The position numbers were made by a program, and so were the translations under genes. From Archangium sp. (lineage in GTDB: Bacteria; Myxococcota; Myxococcia; Myxococcales; Myxococcaceae), in NCBI GenBank assembly GCA_030695565.1, contig JAUYRZ010000120.1:1-32204 (forward strand): DNA of 32,204 nucleotides. Direction: 5' to 3'. Of this stretch, positions 24,152 through 31,869 are shown piece after piece. How positions within the stretch are numbered: position 1 is the first letter of the stretch; every line of letters begins with the position of its first letter. The notes below the pieces were generated by a model. That model saw only the letters and a list, made by a program, of their open reading frames with translations. It was not told the origin of the DNA and did no database searches.

Positions 24152-25432
24152 TCACGGACAGCTCGAGGCCGCCCATTGCTGCGCGAGATCCCGGGAGCCT
24201 GCCGAGCCGAGGCCCAGCGTGCGGTAGAGGGCAATCACGGTCGAAGCCACACCGGGCGTCGTGCCGCCGTAGCCCAGCAGTCCCACGAACGGAGCGTCAC
24301 CTTGCTCCGAGGGATTGAAGTCCACGAAGGGGTAGGTGCCGAAGCTGCCCGGGCTCGAATACCGCCGCGCGCTGGCGCATTGAGGCGAGAAACTCGCCGA
24401 GGCGCACTCGGTCCAATTGCCGAGGTTGTAGTGCCACGCTTCGCCGTCATCGAGCAGCGGCGAATATTCGATGCCCACGCCCTGCCGCACCACCTCGTCA
24501 CCGAACAGCTCCGCCACCGTCGCGAGCGGGAGGATCTCGCCGTGCACCAGCTTCACGAGGAAGGGCGTGTAGTCGCCGGCGGTGTAGCGCATCGCACCTG
24601 CAGGCGACGGCGAGTTGCCTGCGCCCGAGGCCGGGAAGAAGCCGCCGGCGCCGAACTGTGCAGGGCCCGGGCTCTCGAGTGGCGTCTGAAAGACTCCGTG
24701 CACTTCCTTGAAGCGTTTGAAGAGCGCGCCCCAGTCGCCCAGACCTGAAGCGTGCACTGCGGCGCGTGCAGCGACGAAGAGATGCGCGCCGCTGTAATAG
24801 AAGGTGCGCGGCGCGCTCCCGTTCGCGTTCTCCGCGAGGTTGGCGTCGACGAGGTTGCTGATGCAGACGTCGGGATCGGTCGTCGAGCTGATGCAGGCGT
24901 GCTCGCGCTCCAGACCTGAGGTGAAGGCGAGCAACTGACGGAGGGTCACGCTCGCCAACCGGTTCGACGCGCTGAGCGTGCCGAGCGTCGGCTTCCACGA
25001 CGGCAGGAAGTCCCTGATGGGGCTGTCCAACGTGAGGGCCCGCCCGTTGACCTGCCCGCCACCCGGGTAGTTGCCCGGGTTGGCGACGACGTCGAGCACC
25101 ACCGTCGCGGCGATCCACTTCGCCGTCGAGGCTGATTGCAGCTGGGTGGTCTCGGTGACGGGCGACTTCCCGGAGATGACCCGGTAGGCGCGGAACACCC
25201 GCCCGTCGGAGTCGCGCCGCAGCTCGAGGTAGAAGCTCTCCGTGGCAGGAGCGGCGGCCAGCGTCGCGCTCATCTTCGCTTCGAGCTCGGCAGTACACTG
25301 CACGCCGCCATCGACGACCTCGGGGCCCCCATCGTTCACCACGGGCAGCTCAGTCGTCGCGGGCGGCAAGCTGCCGCAGCCCATCAGGCTCGCGAGGATC
25401 GCCACGCCCCATCGCCTCGAAGTCACGCTCAT
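24152..25432 (-). CDS. Serine beta-lactamase-like lipoprotein (class C/DD-peptidase fold)
   Basis: A 426-residue lipoprotein. The ATG at 25432 has GGAG 5 nt upstream and gives a signal with lipobox LMGC (Cys19). The SxxK motif is S102-T-A-K105 in QSASTAKW, and SVTLRQLLAFTSGL is the conserved segment that follows in beta-lactamase/esterase proteins. The usual YxN is replaced by Y213-S-G215 (YYSGAHLF), which questions classic activity. A late block GYGGTTPGVAS may stand for the KTG/HxG motif. Likely an envelope hydrolase, either DD-peptidase or esterase; resistance should not be assumed. Upstream of the GT4 gene and divergent from the oxidoreductase. Confidence 0.83.
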   Translation of the reverse strand: MSVTSRRWGVAILASLMGCGSLPPATTELPVVNDGGPEVVDGGVQCTAELEAKMSATLAAAPATESFYLELRRDSDGRVFRAYRVISGKSPVTETTQLQSASTAKWIAATVVLDVVANPGNYPGGGQVNGRALTLDSPIRDFLPSWKPTLGTLSASNRLASVTLRQLLAFTSGLEREHACISSTTDPDVCISNLVDANLAENANGSAPRTFYYSGAHLFVAARAAVHASGLGDWGALFKRFKEVHGVFQTPLESPGPAQFGAGGFFPASGAGNSPSPAGAMRYTAGDYTPFLVKLVHGEILPLATVAELFGDEVVRQGVGIEYSPLLDDGEAWHYNLGNWTECASASFSPQCASARRYSSPGSFGTYPFVDFNPSEQGDAPFVGLLGYGGTTPGVASTVIALYRTLGLGSAGSRDLAQQWAASSCP

Positions 25433-25479
25433 GAATTCTCCAACACGACTGAGTGCATTTGGTTGCGGGGCCATGTGTG

Positions 25480-26925
25480 ATGTGCGCCGTGACTGACAAG
25501 CGCCGCGAGAAGTTACTGCCGGTGCCGCGCTGGCCCACTCGTGAAGAGGCGGCCCAGGCGCGGTGGTTTCAGCCCGTGCAGCTGGGCCCCGTGAGCGCCG
25601 CGACCCGCACCTGGGTGCCCGCGATGGTGCCCTGGCGATCGAATGAAGAAGGCGAGACCACCGCCGAGGTGATCGCCTGGTACGAACGCTTCGCGCGCGG
25701 CCGCCCGGGTGTGCTGGTGGTCGAGGCCACCGGCATTCGCGACGTGCCTTCAGGGCCGCTGCTGCGCGCAGGTGACGATCGATTCGTCGACGGGCTCGCG
25801 CGCCTGGTCGAGGCGGTGAAACGCGCGAGTGGTGGCGAGACGAAGCTGTTCATTCAGCTGATCGACTTTCTCGCCATCAAACGCAGGCCTCAACGCAGTG
25901 CGTATCTTTCGCGTTTTCTGACGGTGACGCCTGCGCTGCGTGCCTTGCGGCCCGAGCTCGATGAAGCGGGCCTGCGCGCGTACCTCGACTCGCTCGACGA
26001 CGACACGCTGGCGGGGCTGCTGCCGAAGCGGGAGCTCGAGGCGCTGCGTTTCGGTCTGCGCGAGCGCGTGACGGACACCCAGTTGCCGCACATCGCTGCG
26101 TTGCCGAAGGTGCTGCCTGAGCTGTTCGCCCGGGCCGCTTCGCGATGCGCTCGCGCTGGCTTCGATGGCGTCGAGTTGCACTACGCGCACGCGTACACGA
26201 TGGCCTCGTTTCTCTCTGCGTTGAACACCCGCCTCGACGGCTACGGTGGTGAACGTGCTTCGCGCGCGCGCTTGCCGCTGGAGGTGTTCGCCGCCACGCG
26301 TGCGGCAGTGCCGGCTTCGTTCGCGGTCGGTTGCCGGTTCCTCGCGGATGAGATCATCGAAGGTGGCAACCGGCCCGATGATGCGGCGTTCTTCGCCGTG
26401 GAGTTCGCTCGTGCGGGGATGGACTTTCTCTCGCTCTCGCGCGGCGGAAAGTTCGAAGACGCGAAGCAGCCGAAGGTGGGCGCGTCGGCGTATCCGTACA
26501 CCGGGCCTTCAGGGCATGAGTGCATGCCGACCACGAAGCTGGCCGCTCCGTGGGGCCGGAATGTGGAGGCGGTTGCTCACGTGAAGCGGGCGTTGGTGAG
26601 TGCGGGGTTCAGCACTCCCGTCGTCACCTGCGGTGGGATCGCGACGCTCGCGCAGGCGGAGGCGATTCTTTCGCAGGGGCAGGCCGACGTCGTGGCGAGT
26701 GCTCGCCAGTCACTCGCGGATCCAGATTGGTTGCTCAAGCTTCGCCTGGGCCGCGGCGATGAGATTCGCCGGTGTCTGTTTACGAACTACTGCGAGGGCC
26801 TCGATCAATCTCACCAGGCGGTGACGTGCCAGCTGTGGGATCGGGTGAAGGGTCTTGCGGATGATGCGACGGTGATGAGGGCCTCCGATCGGCGCCGGTT
26901 GTTGGCTCCCGATTGGGTTGATTAG
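25480..26925 (+). CDS. Old Yellow Enzyme family NADH:flavin oxidoreductase
   Basis: A 481-residue FMN TIM-barrel enzyme. The N-terminal TRTWVPAMVPWRS corresponds to the family NRxVxAPM...R block, and FARGRPGVLVVEATGI is the second strand. The central motif is GFDGVELHYAHAYTMASFLSALNTRLDGYGG, where the family has a conserved HxxH...N...YGG. The phosphate-binding end has VTCGGIATLAQAEA and ADVVASARQSLADPDW. A Cys pair (CLFTNYC) follows. The insert between about 125 and 200 is longer than in simple OYEs. Substrate unknown, probably an alpha,beta-unsaturated carbonyl. The ATG at 25480 is chosen over GTG 25489; neither has a clear ribosome site. Confidence 0.87.
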   Translation: MCAVTDKRREKLLPVPRWPTREEAAQARWFQPVQLGPVSAATRTWVPAMVPWRSNEEGETTAEVIAWYERFARGRPGVLVVEATGIRDVPSGPLLRAGDDRFVDGLARLVEAVKRASGGETKLFIQLIDFLAIKRRPQRSAYLSRFLTVTPALRALRPELDEAGLRAYLDSLDDDTLAGLLPKRELEALRFGLRERVTDTQLPHIAALPKVLPELFARAASRCARAGFDGVELHYAHAYTMASFLSALNTRLDGYGGERASRARLPLEVFAATRAAVPASFAVGCRFLADEIIEGGNRPDDAAFFAVEFARAGMDFLSLSRGGKFEDAKQPKVGASAYPYTGPSGHECMPTTKLAAPWGRNVEAVAHVKRALVSAGFSTPVVTCGGIATLAQAEAILSQGQADVVASARQSLADPDWLLKLRLGRGDEIRRCLFTNYCEGLDQSHQAVTCQLWDRVKGLADDATVMRASDRRRLLAPDWVD

Positions 26926-26938
26926 GCCCTCACCCCGA

Positions 26939-26962
26939 CCCTCTCCCAAGAGAGGGAGAGGG
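26939..26962. terminator. Bidirectional hairpin between convergent genes
   Basis: CCCTCTCCC-aagaga-GGGAGAGGG is a perfect 9-bp stem, 13 nt after the oxidoreductase stop and 12 nt before the stop of the convergent small gene. The upstream CCCTCACCCCGA is the common flank of this repeat family. No T-run follows on the plus strand. Confidence 0.65.
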
Positions 26963-26974
26963 ACTGCAGTGAGT

Positions 26975-27427
26975 TCAGTTGCGGATGAGCTCCGCCATCT
27001 TGAAGGCGGCGAACTGGCTCAGGTTGTAGCGATCGCCCTGCGCGGCAGGGGTCGGGTCGGCCTTGCGCGAGCTCATCAGGCCCTTGACCATGTCGAAGAG
27101 CTGGTTGCTGTTGGTGGCCTTCGAGCCGAGCCCGATGACCGAGCCGAGGCCGGTCTTGCTGAGCAGCGTGCCCGCCTTGCCGAGCAGACCACCGCCGAGG
27201 TTGCCCACGAGGCCGCCGATGATGCCCTTGAGGCCGCCACCGTTGATCACGCTGTTGGCGACGCCGACGATCTTCGCCGCGCCCGCGATGAAGGGGCCCA
27301 CGCCCGGGATGAACGAAGCCAGCTTGCCCAGGGGCCCGTTCAGGATCTTGTTGGCGAACCCGACAGCCTTCTTCGCGAAGCTGCCAATCTTCTTGAACGC
27401 CTTGCCGATGCCTTTGAGGAGACCCAT
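26975..27427 (-). CDS. Small amphipathic, Gly-rich protein of unknown function
   Basis: A 150-residue protein. ATG at 27427 with GGAG 7 nt upstream. The first 35 residues (MGLLKGIGKAFKKIGSFAKK...) are a cationic amphipathic helix pattern like membrane-active peptides. Residues about 37-110 are Gly/Ile/Leu-rich, with IPGVGPFIAGAAKIVG and GGLVGNLGGGLLG, which could insert in membranes. A polar tail ends NLSQFAAFKMAELIRN. No signal peptide or family is recognised; phage-tail-associated or pore-forming proteins share this composition, but that is only a likeness. Lies 94 nt after another small gene on the same strand, so both may be one operon. Confidence 0.75.
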   Translation of the reverse strand: MGLLKGIGKAFKKIGSFAKKAVGFANKILNGPLGKLASFIPGVGPFIAGAAKIVGVANSVINGGGLKGIIGGLVGNLGGGLLGKAGTLLSKTGLGSVIGLGSKATNSNQLFDMVKGLMSSRKADPTPAAQGDRYNLSQFAAFKMAELIRN

Positions 27428-27521
27428 TTTGTAACTCCGGGAAAAAGTGGAACGTTGGATGGTTATCGCCCGCCCACGAGCGCGAGTTGCGCCGCGGGGG
27501 AACATCGAAAACTGAACAGTT

Positions 27522-27947
27522 TCAGCTCTTTCCGCGCGGGCGAGACTTCTTCACCACCGCCTCGAGGTCGGGATTCGAAGCGGCGCTGAGCGCTTTCCCG
27601 CCTGCGTTGGTGATCTCGACCGCGTTTTTCTTCGCCTTGTCGAAGCCGCTGGGCCCCTGGCCGGCCTTGATCGCCTCCACGCTGGCTTTCACGTTGGCCT
27701 CCAGCTCTTCGTTGGTCGGCGCGTGCACGCCCATCTTCTTCAGGTTCGCGTCGCTGACCACCAGGAACGCGGGCTCCACGCCTGGATTGTTCAAGTAGTA
27801 GCCCACGGTGTTCACGAACTCGTCGAGCGACAGCTCGAGCTCGGCGGCCATCTTCGCCACGTTCGGGTCAGAGAGGATCTTCGCGCGCTGCTCGGCGGAG
27901 ATCGGCGGGGGCGCGTCGAGGTTTTCCTGCTCGGTCGTATCGCTCAT
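27522..27947 (-). CDS. Small soluble protein of unknown function
   Basis: A 141-residue, highly charged protein, with the ATG at 27947 preceded by GAGG at 4 nt. The N-terminus is acidic (MSDTTEQENLDAPPP), and a helical part contains AEQRAKILSDPNVAKMAAELELSLDEFVNTVGYYL. The C-terminus is basic (AVVKKSRPRGKS). No signal peptide, membrane segment or recognised domain. Immediately upstream of the amphipathic protein, which suggests a functional pair (chaperone, immunity or co-assembly), but nothing in the sequence proves it. A short 14-bp palindrome AAACTG-aa-CAGTTT (27509-27522) overlaps the first base of its stop codon. Confidence 0.75.
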   Translation of the reverse strand: MSDTTEQENLDAPPPISAEQRAKILSDPNVAKMAAELELSLDEFVNTVGYYLNNPGVEPAFLVVSDANLKKMGVHAPTNEELEANVKASVEAIKAGQGPSGFDKAKKNAVEITNAGGKALSAASNPDLEAVVKKSRPRGKS

Positions 27948-28036
27948 GTGGCCTCGGGGGCTTACTGGAACGCGGGAGTATCGCGAGATCGAGGCACCGC
28001 TGTCGACCAGTTCAGTCACTGGGGTAAGAACAAGCC

Positions 28037-29017
28037 ATGCTCACTGCCGCGCTCGTGCTCTCGCTGGCCGCCTCTCCGGAGGTCGCCGTGCTCAGCTCCC
28101 GGGGCGACGTCGCCGAGCTGCGATTTCAACCGCTGGGCGCCACCGAACTGACCAGCCCCGTCGCCCGCTTCACCCATGCCGAAGGCAGCGCGGTGAAGGG
28201 CTCATTGCTCCCGCGCAGCAAGGTGGTGGTCGCCTCGGCCACCTTGCGTTCGGGCGGAGACCTCTCGTTCGCCAATTCGTTGATCAGGCTGGAGCCCGGC
28301 AAGAGCCCGCGCGTGTTGGCCGATCAGCTCGTCTATGGCTCGCGGCCCCTCGTCACCGCAGAGGGCAGGGTGTTCGTCTCGCGCGGCACTGCGGGCCTCG
28401 AGCCGGTGGATGGCCGTGACGCGTTGCGGGTCGACGCGTTGACCATCGAAGAGATCGATCCCACCACGGCCACGCGCCGGGTCGTCCACTCCACCGCGGG
28501 CTACCTCACCTTCCTCGCGGGCGCTTCGGGGCGAGAGCTGATCATCTACGAAGTGGCCCCGGTGGGCGCGCGGTTGATCAGCGTGCACGTCGACACCTTC
28601 GCCGTGCGAGAGCTGCTCCACACCATGGCGCCGCTCGCGCGTGACTTCGTGGTCGACGTGCCGCGCCACCGGGTGATCTTCACGCAAGGCGTCGCCGATC
28701 GGTGGGTGGTGGAGCAGGTCGATCTGATCAGCGGCGCCTCGTCGCTCCTGGCGGAAGGCACCGAGGTCACCTTGATGCCCGCGGTGCTCGCGGATGGGCG
28801 CGTGCTGATCAACCGAGGCGAGGGCCTGCGCCCGCTCGAGGGTGCGCCCACGCTGCCGGGCTTCACGCGGCTCGCCTTTCAACAGAAGAACCTGATCGTC
28901 GGCCTGCACCTGCGGCCGGGCGACTTCCCCGTGCTCTTCGCAGTGAAAGACGGCGAGGCGCAGGTGCTGGCTGCGCCCCCCGACAGCCGGCTCGACGTGG
29001 CGGGGGTGAGCCCGTGA
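28037..29017 (+). CDS. Secreted repeat protein, probable beta-propeller-like fold
   Basis: A 326-residue protein with a short signal peptide (MLTAALVLSLAASPEVAV). The mature chain alternates short beta-strands with turns such as GRDALRVDALTIEEIDPTTATRRVV, a pattern typical of TolB/WD-like propellers, but no repeat is tight enough to name a family. No catalytic motif is visible. It overlaps the next gene by 4 nt (GTGA), so the two are translationally coupled and probably act together in the periplasm or at the surface. Confidence 0.72.
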   Translation: MLTAALVLSLAASPEVAVLSSRGDVAELRFQPLGATELTSPVARFTHAEGSAVKGSLLPRSKVVVASATLRSGGDLSFANSLIRLEPGKSPRVLADQLVYGSRPLVTAEGRVFVSRGTAGLEPVDGRDALRVDALTIEEIDPTTATRRVVHSTAGYLTFLAGASGRELIIYEVAPVGARLISVHVDTFAVRELLHTMAPLARDFVVDVPRHRVIFTQGVADRWVVEQVDLISGASSLLAEGTEVTLMPAVLADGRVLINRGEGLRPLEGAPTLPGFTRLAFQQKNLIVGLHLRPGDFPVLFAVKDGEAQVLAAPPDSRLDVAGVSP

Positions 29018-30159
29018 TCAGCACCTTCGTCTTGTTGAGCCTGGGCCAGTTCTGCCCGAGCTACACGCTCAACAGCACCAACAACACCGCCAACTGCGGC
29101 GTCTCCGCGGTCAACGGCACCAACCCCACCACCGCGCAGTGGCAGGGCATCTTTCAGCTCGTCTCGCAGGGGCCCTCGGTGTGGGGCAGCGCGGGGCCTT
29201 CGGTGCCCGACCTCGGCCAGGGCTGTGGCAAGCCGATGCCCACGGTGCAGGTCTCCGCGAAGTTTCCCTGCGAGGTGCTCAAGGCCATCGCCATGGTGGA
29301 GTCGGGGTGGCGGCAGTTCTGCGTGCCCACCACGCCCAGTGATCAGGTGGGCGGCGCCTCGCGCACCATCATCTCGTTCGACTGCGGGTACGGCATCGGC
29401 CAGGTCACCAGCGGCATGCACATCGGTGAAGCGCCGAACTTCGATCGCGCGCGCGTGGCCTCAGACCCCACCTACAACCTCGCCACCGGCACCCGCATTC
29501 TCGGGGAGAAATGGCGCGCCACCCGCTGCGTGGGCGACAACCAACCGAGGGTCATCGAGCACTGGTACAGCGCCGTGTGGGCGTACAACGGGCTCGCGTA
29601 CAGCAACAACCCGAACAACCCGAACTTCGACTCGGCCCGCGGGGTGTACCGGCCTTCAGTCGGCGGCGCCGCGCCGTACCAGGAGAAGGTGTTCGGCTGG
29701 ATGGAGTACCCGCCTGCAGCCGGCCAGTGGACCTCGGTCGCGCTCGCGTACCCGAAGCTCTCCGACATCGGCACCACCGGCAGCCCCAACACCTTGCCTG
29801 ATCCTTCCTGCGCTTCTCCGGCCAGCTGCGCTTCCACCCGCTCGACTCACGTCTCGGGTTGTTTCCAGATGAACGCCGATGCCGGCACCGGGGGCGGCGG
29901 TGGCACCACGGGTGGTGGCGCGGGTGGTGGAGGCGGTGCGACGGGTGGTGGCGGCGGGTCGACCCGTCCCGATGCAGGCGCCCCCGACGCAGGGATCCCC
30001 GACGCTGGAGCTGGCGACGCGGGAGTGGAACCGGCCCTGGTGACGCTCCTTCGCGCCGAAGAGACCATCGGCCCGCGCGCGGGGTGCGGCTGCGACAGCG
30101 CCCCCGGTCTGCTGGCGCTGATCAGCCTCGCGCTGTTGCGGCGTCGCCGAGGGCGCTGA
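29014..30159 (+). CDS. Lytic-transglycosylase-like protein with MYXO-CTERM-like tail
   Basis: A 381-residue protein; GTG start overlaps the upstream stop. Its N-terminal segment MISTFVLLSLGQFC is a weak signal. A goose-type/SLT lysozyme-like domain occupies about 85-215: catalytic Glu96 in AMVESGW, GYGIGQV (125-131) in place of the usual GxMQ loop, YNLATGTRILGEKW, and WAYNG (189-193). A Gly-rich and DAG linker (about 285-345) precedes a C-terminal GCGCDSAPGLLALISLALLRRRRGR. That tail (Cys, transmembrane helix, Arg cluster) is the MYXO-CTERM pattern thought to direct sorting to the outer surface. It likely cleaves peptidoglycan or binds it. Confidence 0.82.
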   Translation: MISTFVLLSLGQFCPSYTLNSTNNTANCGVSAVNGTNPTTAQWQGIFQLVSQGPSVWGSAGPSVPDLGQGCGKPMPTVQVSAKFPCEVLKAIAMVESGWRQFCVPTTPSDQVGGASRTIISFDCGYGIGQVTSGMHIGEAPNFDRARVASDPTYNLATGTRILGEKWRATRCVGDNQPRVIEHWYSAVWAYNGLAYSNNPNNPNFDSARGVYRPSVGGAAPYQEKVFGWMEYPPAAGQWTSVALAYPKLSDIGTTGSPNTLPDPSCASPASCASTRSTHVSGCFQMNADAGTGGGGGTTGGGAGGGGGATGGGGGSTRPDAGAPDAGIPDAGAGDAGVEPALVTLLRAEETIGPRAGCGCDSAPGLLALISLALLRRRRGR

Positions 30160-30237
30160 AAACACTGGAAATACAGCTTGGAGCGCTCGCTGGTTCGCGC
30201 CTAGGTTCCGCGCGCTTTTTCCATTCGGAGTCACTCC

Positions 30238-31722
30238 ATGCGCCTGCGTCTTCTGATCGTCTCGACCGCCCTCGTCGCGACCACCTCGTTTGCCGAACAG
30301 GCCGCGGTGAACTTCCACCTCGACCCGATGGTGGGCACCGGGCTCGACAAGTCCATCCTCGTCACCGGCGCATCGCTCAAGTTCGACATCACGTTGCTGA
30401 AGTTCCTCGGCCCCGTGGCACCGCAGCTCGAGTTCTTCGGCGCCTCGGCGGTGAGCAACACGTACCTCGACAGGGGCGCGGTGTTCGGCGGCGGTCTCGG
30501 CGCGCGCGTGCGCTTGTTCAATGACGAGAAGGGCTACCTGTTCAACCCCGGCACCAAGCGCACCGGCAATCTGTGGGGCAATGCGTGGGTCGACGGGCAC
30601 GTGACCCTCAATTCCGGAGGCTTCGGCGTCGGCTTCGACGTCGGCGCGGGCGCCGAGTTCTCGATCATCGAAGGCCTCTCCATCGGCCCCTTCGCGAAGT
30701 TCATGTTCCTCGGTCAGCGCCCGGAAGACGTGGGGGCCCACGCGATGTTGCTGTTCGGTCTCTCCATCACCATCGGCGCGCCACAGACCACGCCGGCTGA
30801 CGCCGACTACGACAATGACGGCATCAAGGGCGACGACGACAAGTGCGTCGACGAAGCGGAAGACTTCGACAAGTTCGAAGACACCGACGGCTGCCCCGAG
30901 AAGGACAACGACAAGGACGGCATCGACGACGACAAGGATCAGTGCCGCGATCAGGCCGAAGACAAAGACGGCGTCGCCGATGAAGACGGTTGCCCTGAAG
31001 GCGACGCCGATGCCGACGGCGTGACCGACGAGAAGGACAAGTGCCCGTTGGTGAAGGGCTCGGCCGGCAACAACGGCTGCCCCGATGGCGACAAAGACGG
31101 CGACACCGTGCTCGACCGCCTCGATGCCTGCATCGACGTGAAGGGTGTGGTCGAGAACAAGGGCTGCCCTGACGCCGATGCCGACGAAGACGGCACCGTC
31201 GACCGCCTCGATGCCTGCAAGACGGAGAAGGGCGCCGCCCGCAACAAGGGCTGCCCGTACCCCGACACCGACAAGGACGGCACCGTCGACAACATCGACA
31301 ACTGCATCAACGAAGCGGGCCCGGTGGACAACCAGGGCTGCCCTGCCGCCCAGAAGCAGTTGGTGGTGATCACCGTCGAGAAGCTGGTGCTCAAGGACAA
31401 GGTCTATTTCGACACGGGCAAGGCCACCATCCAGGCGCGCTCCAATACGCTGCTCGATCAAATCGCCTCGATCCTCGGTTCACACCCCGAGATCGCCCAG
31501 CTGCAGATCGAAGGGCACACCGACAACACCGGCGACGCGGCGTTCAACCGCAGCCTCTCGGCCGATCGCGCGAAGTCGGTGGTCGATTACCTGGTGAAGA
31601 AGGGCGTGGCGGCCGATCGCCTCAAGCCCGTCGGCTTCGGCCCTGATCGCCCGGCGGAAGACAACGCCACCGCGAAGGGCAAAGAAGCCAACCGCCGGGT
31701 GGAGTTCAACATCCTCCCCTGA
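30238..31722 (+). CDS. OmpA-family protein with TSP3 calcium-binding repeats
   Basis: A 494-residue outer-membrane protein. GGAG lies 7 nt before the ATG; the signal peptide is MRLRLLIVSTALVATTSFA. Residues about 20-180 form a beta-barrel-like domain, 185-365 hold Asp-rich TSP3/calcium repeats (DxDxDGxxDxxDxC ... GCP, eight or so), and 385-494 form an OmpA C-terminal peptidoglycan-binding domain (IEGHTDNTGDAAFNRSLSADRA, NRRVEF). It probably links the outer membrane to the cell wall. A weak promoter-like pair TTGGAG/TAGGTT with an 18-bp spacer sits at 30178-30207. Its operon status is separate from the upstream pair (78 nt gap). Confidence 0.93.
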   Translation: MRLRLLIVSTALVATTSFAEQAAVNFHLDPMVGTGLDKSILVTGASLKFDITLLKFLGPVAPQLEFFGASAVSNTYLDRGAVFGGGLGARVRLFNDEKGYLFNPGTKRTGNLWGNAWVDGHVTLNSGGFGVGFDVGAGAEFSIIEGLSIGPFAKFMFLGQRPEDVGAHAMLLFGLSITIGAPQTTPADADYDNDGIKGDDDKCVDEAEDFDKFEDTDGCPEKDNDKDGIDDDKDQCRDQAEDKDGVADEDGCPEGDADADGVTDEKDKCPLVKGSAGNNGCPDGDKDGDTVLDRLDACIDVKGVVENKGCPDADADEDGTVDRLDACKTEKGAARNKGCPYPDTDKDGTVDNIDNCINEAGPVDNQGCPAAQKQLVVITVEKLVLKDKVYFDTGKATIQARSNTLLDQIASILGSHPEIAQLQIEGHTDNTGDAAFNRSLSADRAKSVVDYLVKKGVAADRLKPVGFGPDRPAEDNATAKGKEANRRVEFNILP

Positions 31723-31747
31723 GCCTTCTCGTTTCGAAGTCGTGACG

Positions 31748-31778
31748 CAGCGCCCCAACCTCGAGGGTTGAGGCGCTG
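31748..31778 (+). terminator. Strong hairpin after ompA-like gene
   Basis: CAGCGCC-c-CAACC ... GGTTG-a-GGCGCTG forms a 12-bp stem with one opposed mismatch and a 6-nt loop (tcgagg), 26 nt after the stop. A run of seven T's begins about 22 nt downstream (31800), too far for a textbook intrinsic terminator, so mode of termination is uncertain. Confidence 0.55.
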
Positions 31779-31869
31779 GATTCACCGGCTTCGCTCGTGT
31801 TTTTTTGTCCGCGATCCCGGTAGAAGGGCGTCGTTCGGCCGGCCTCGTTCGACCTGGAAACAGCCTTCA

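Noticed and set aside
24152-25432. Antibiotic-resistance beta-lactamase
   Set aside because: The fold is shared with DD-peptidases and esterases and the second motif is altered, so a resistance call is not supported.
31800-31806. T-run as the tail of an intrinsic terminator
   Set aside because: It starts about 22 nt after the hairpin, too far for standard intrinsic termination.
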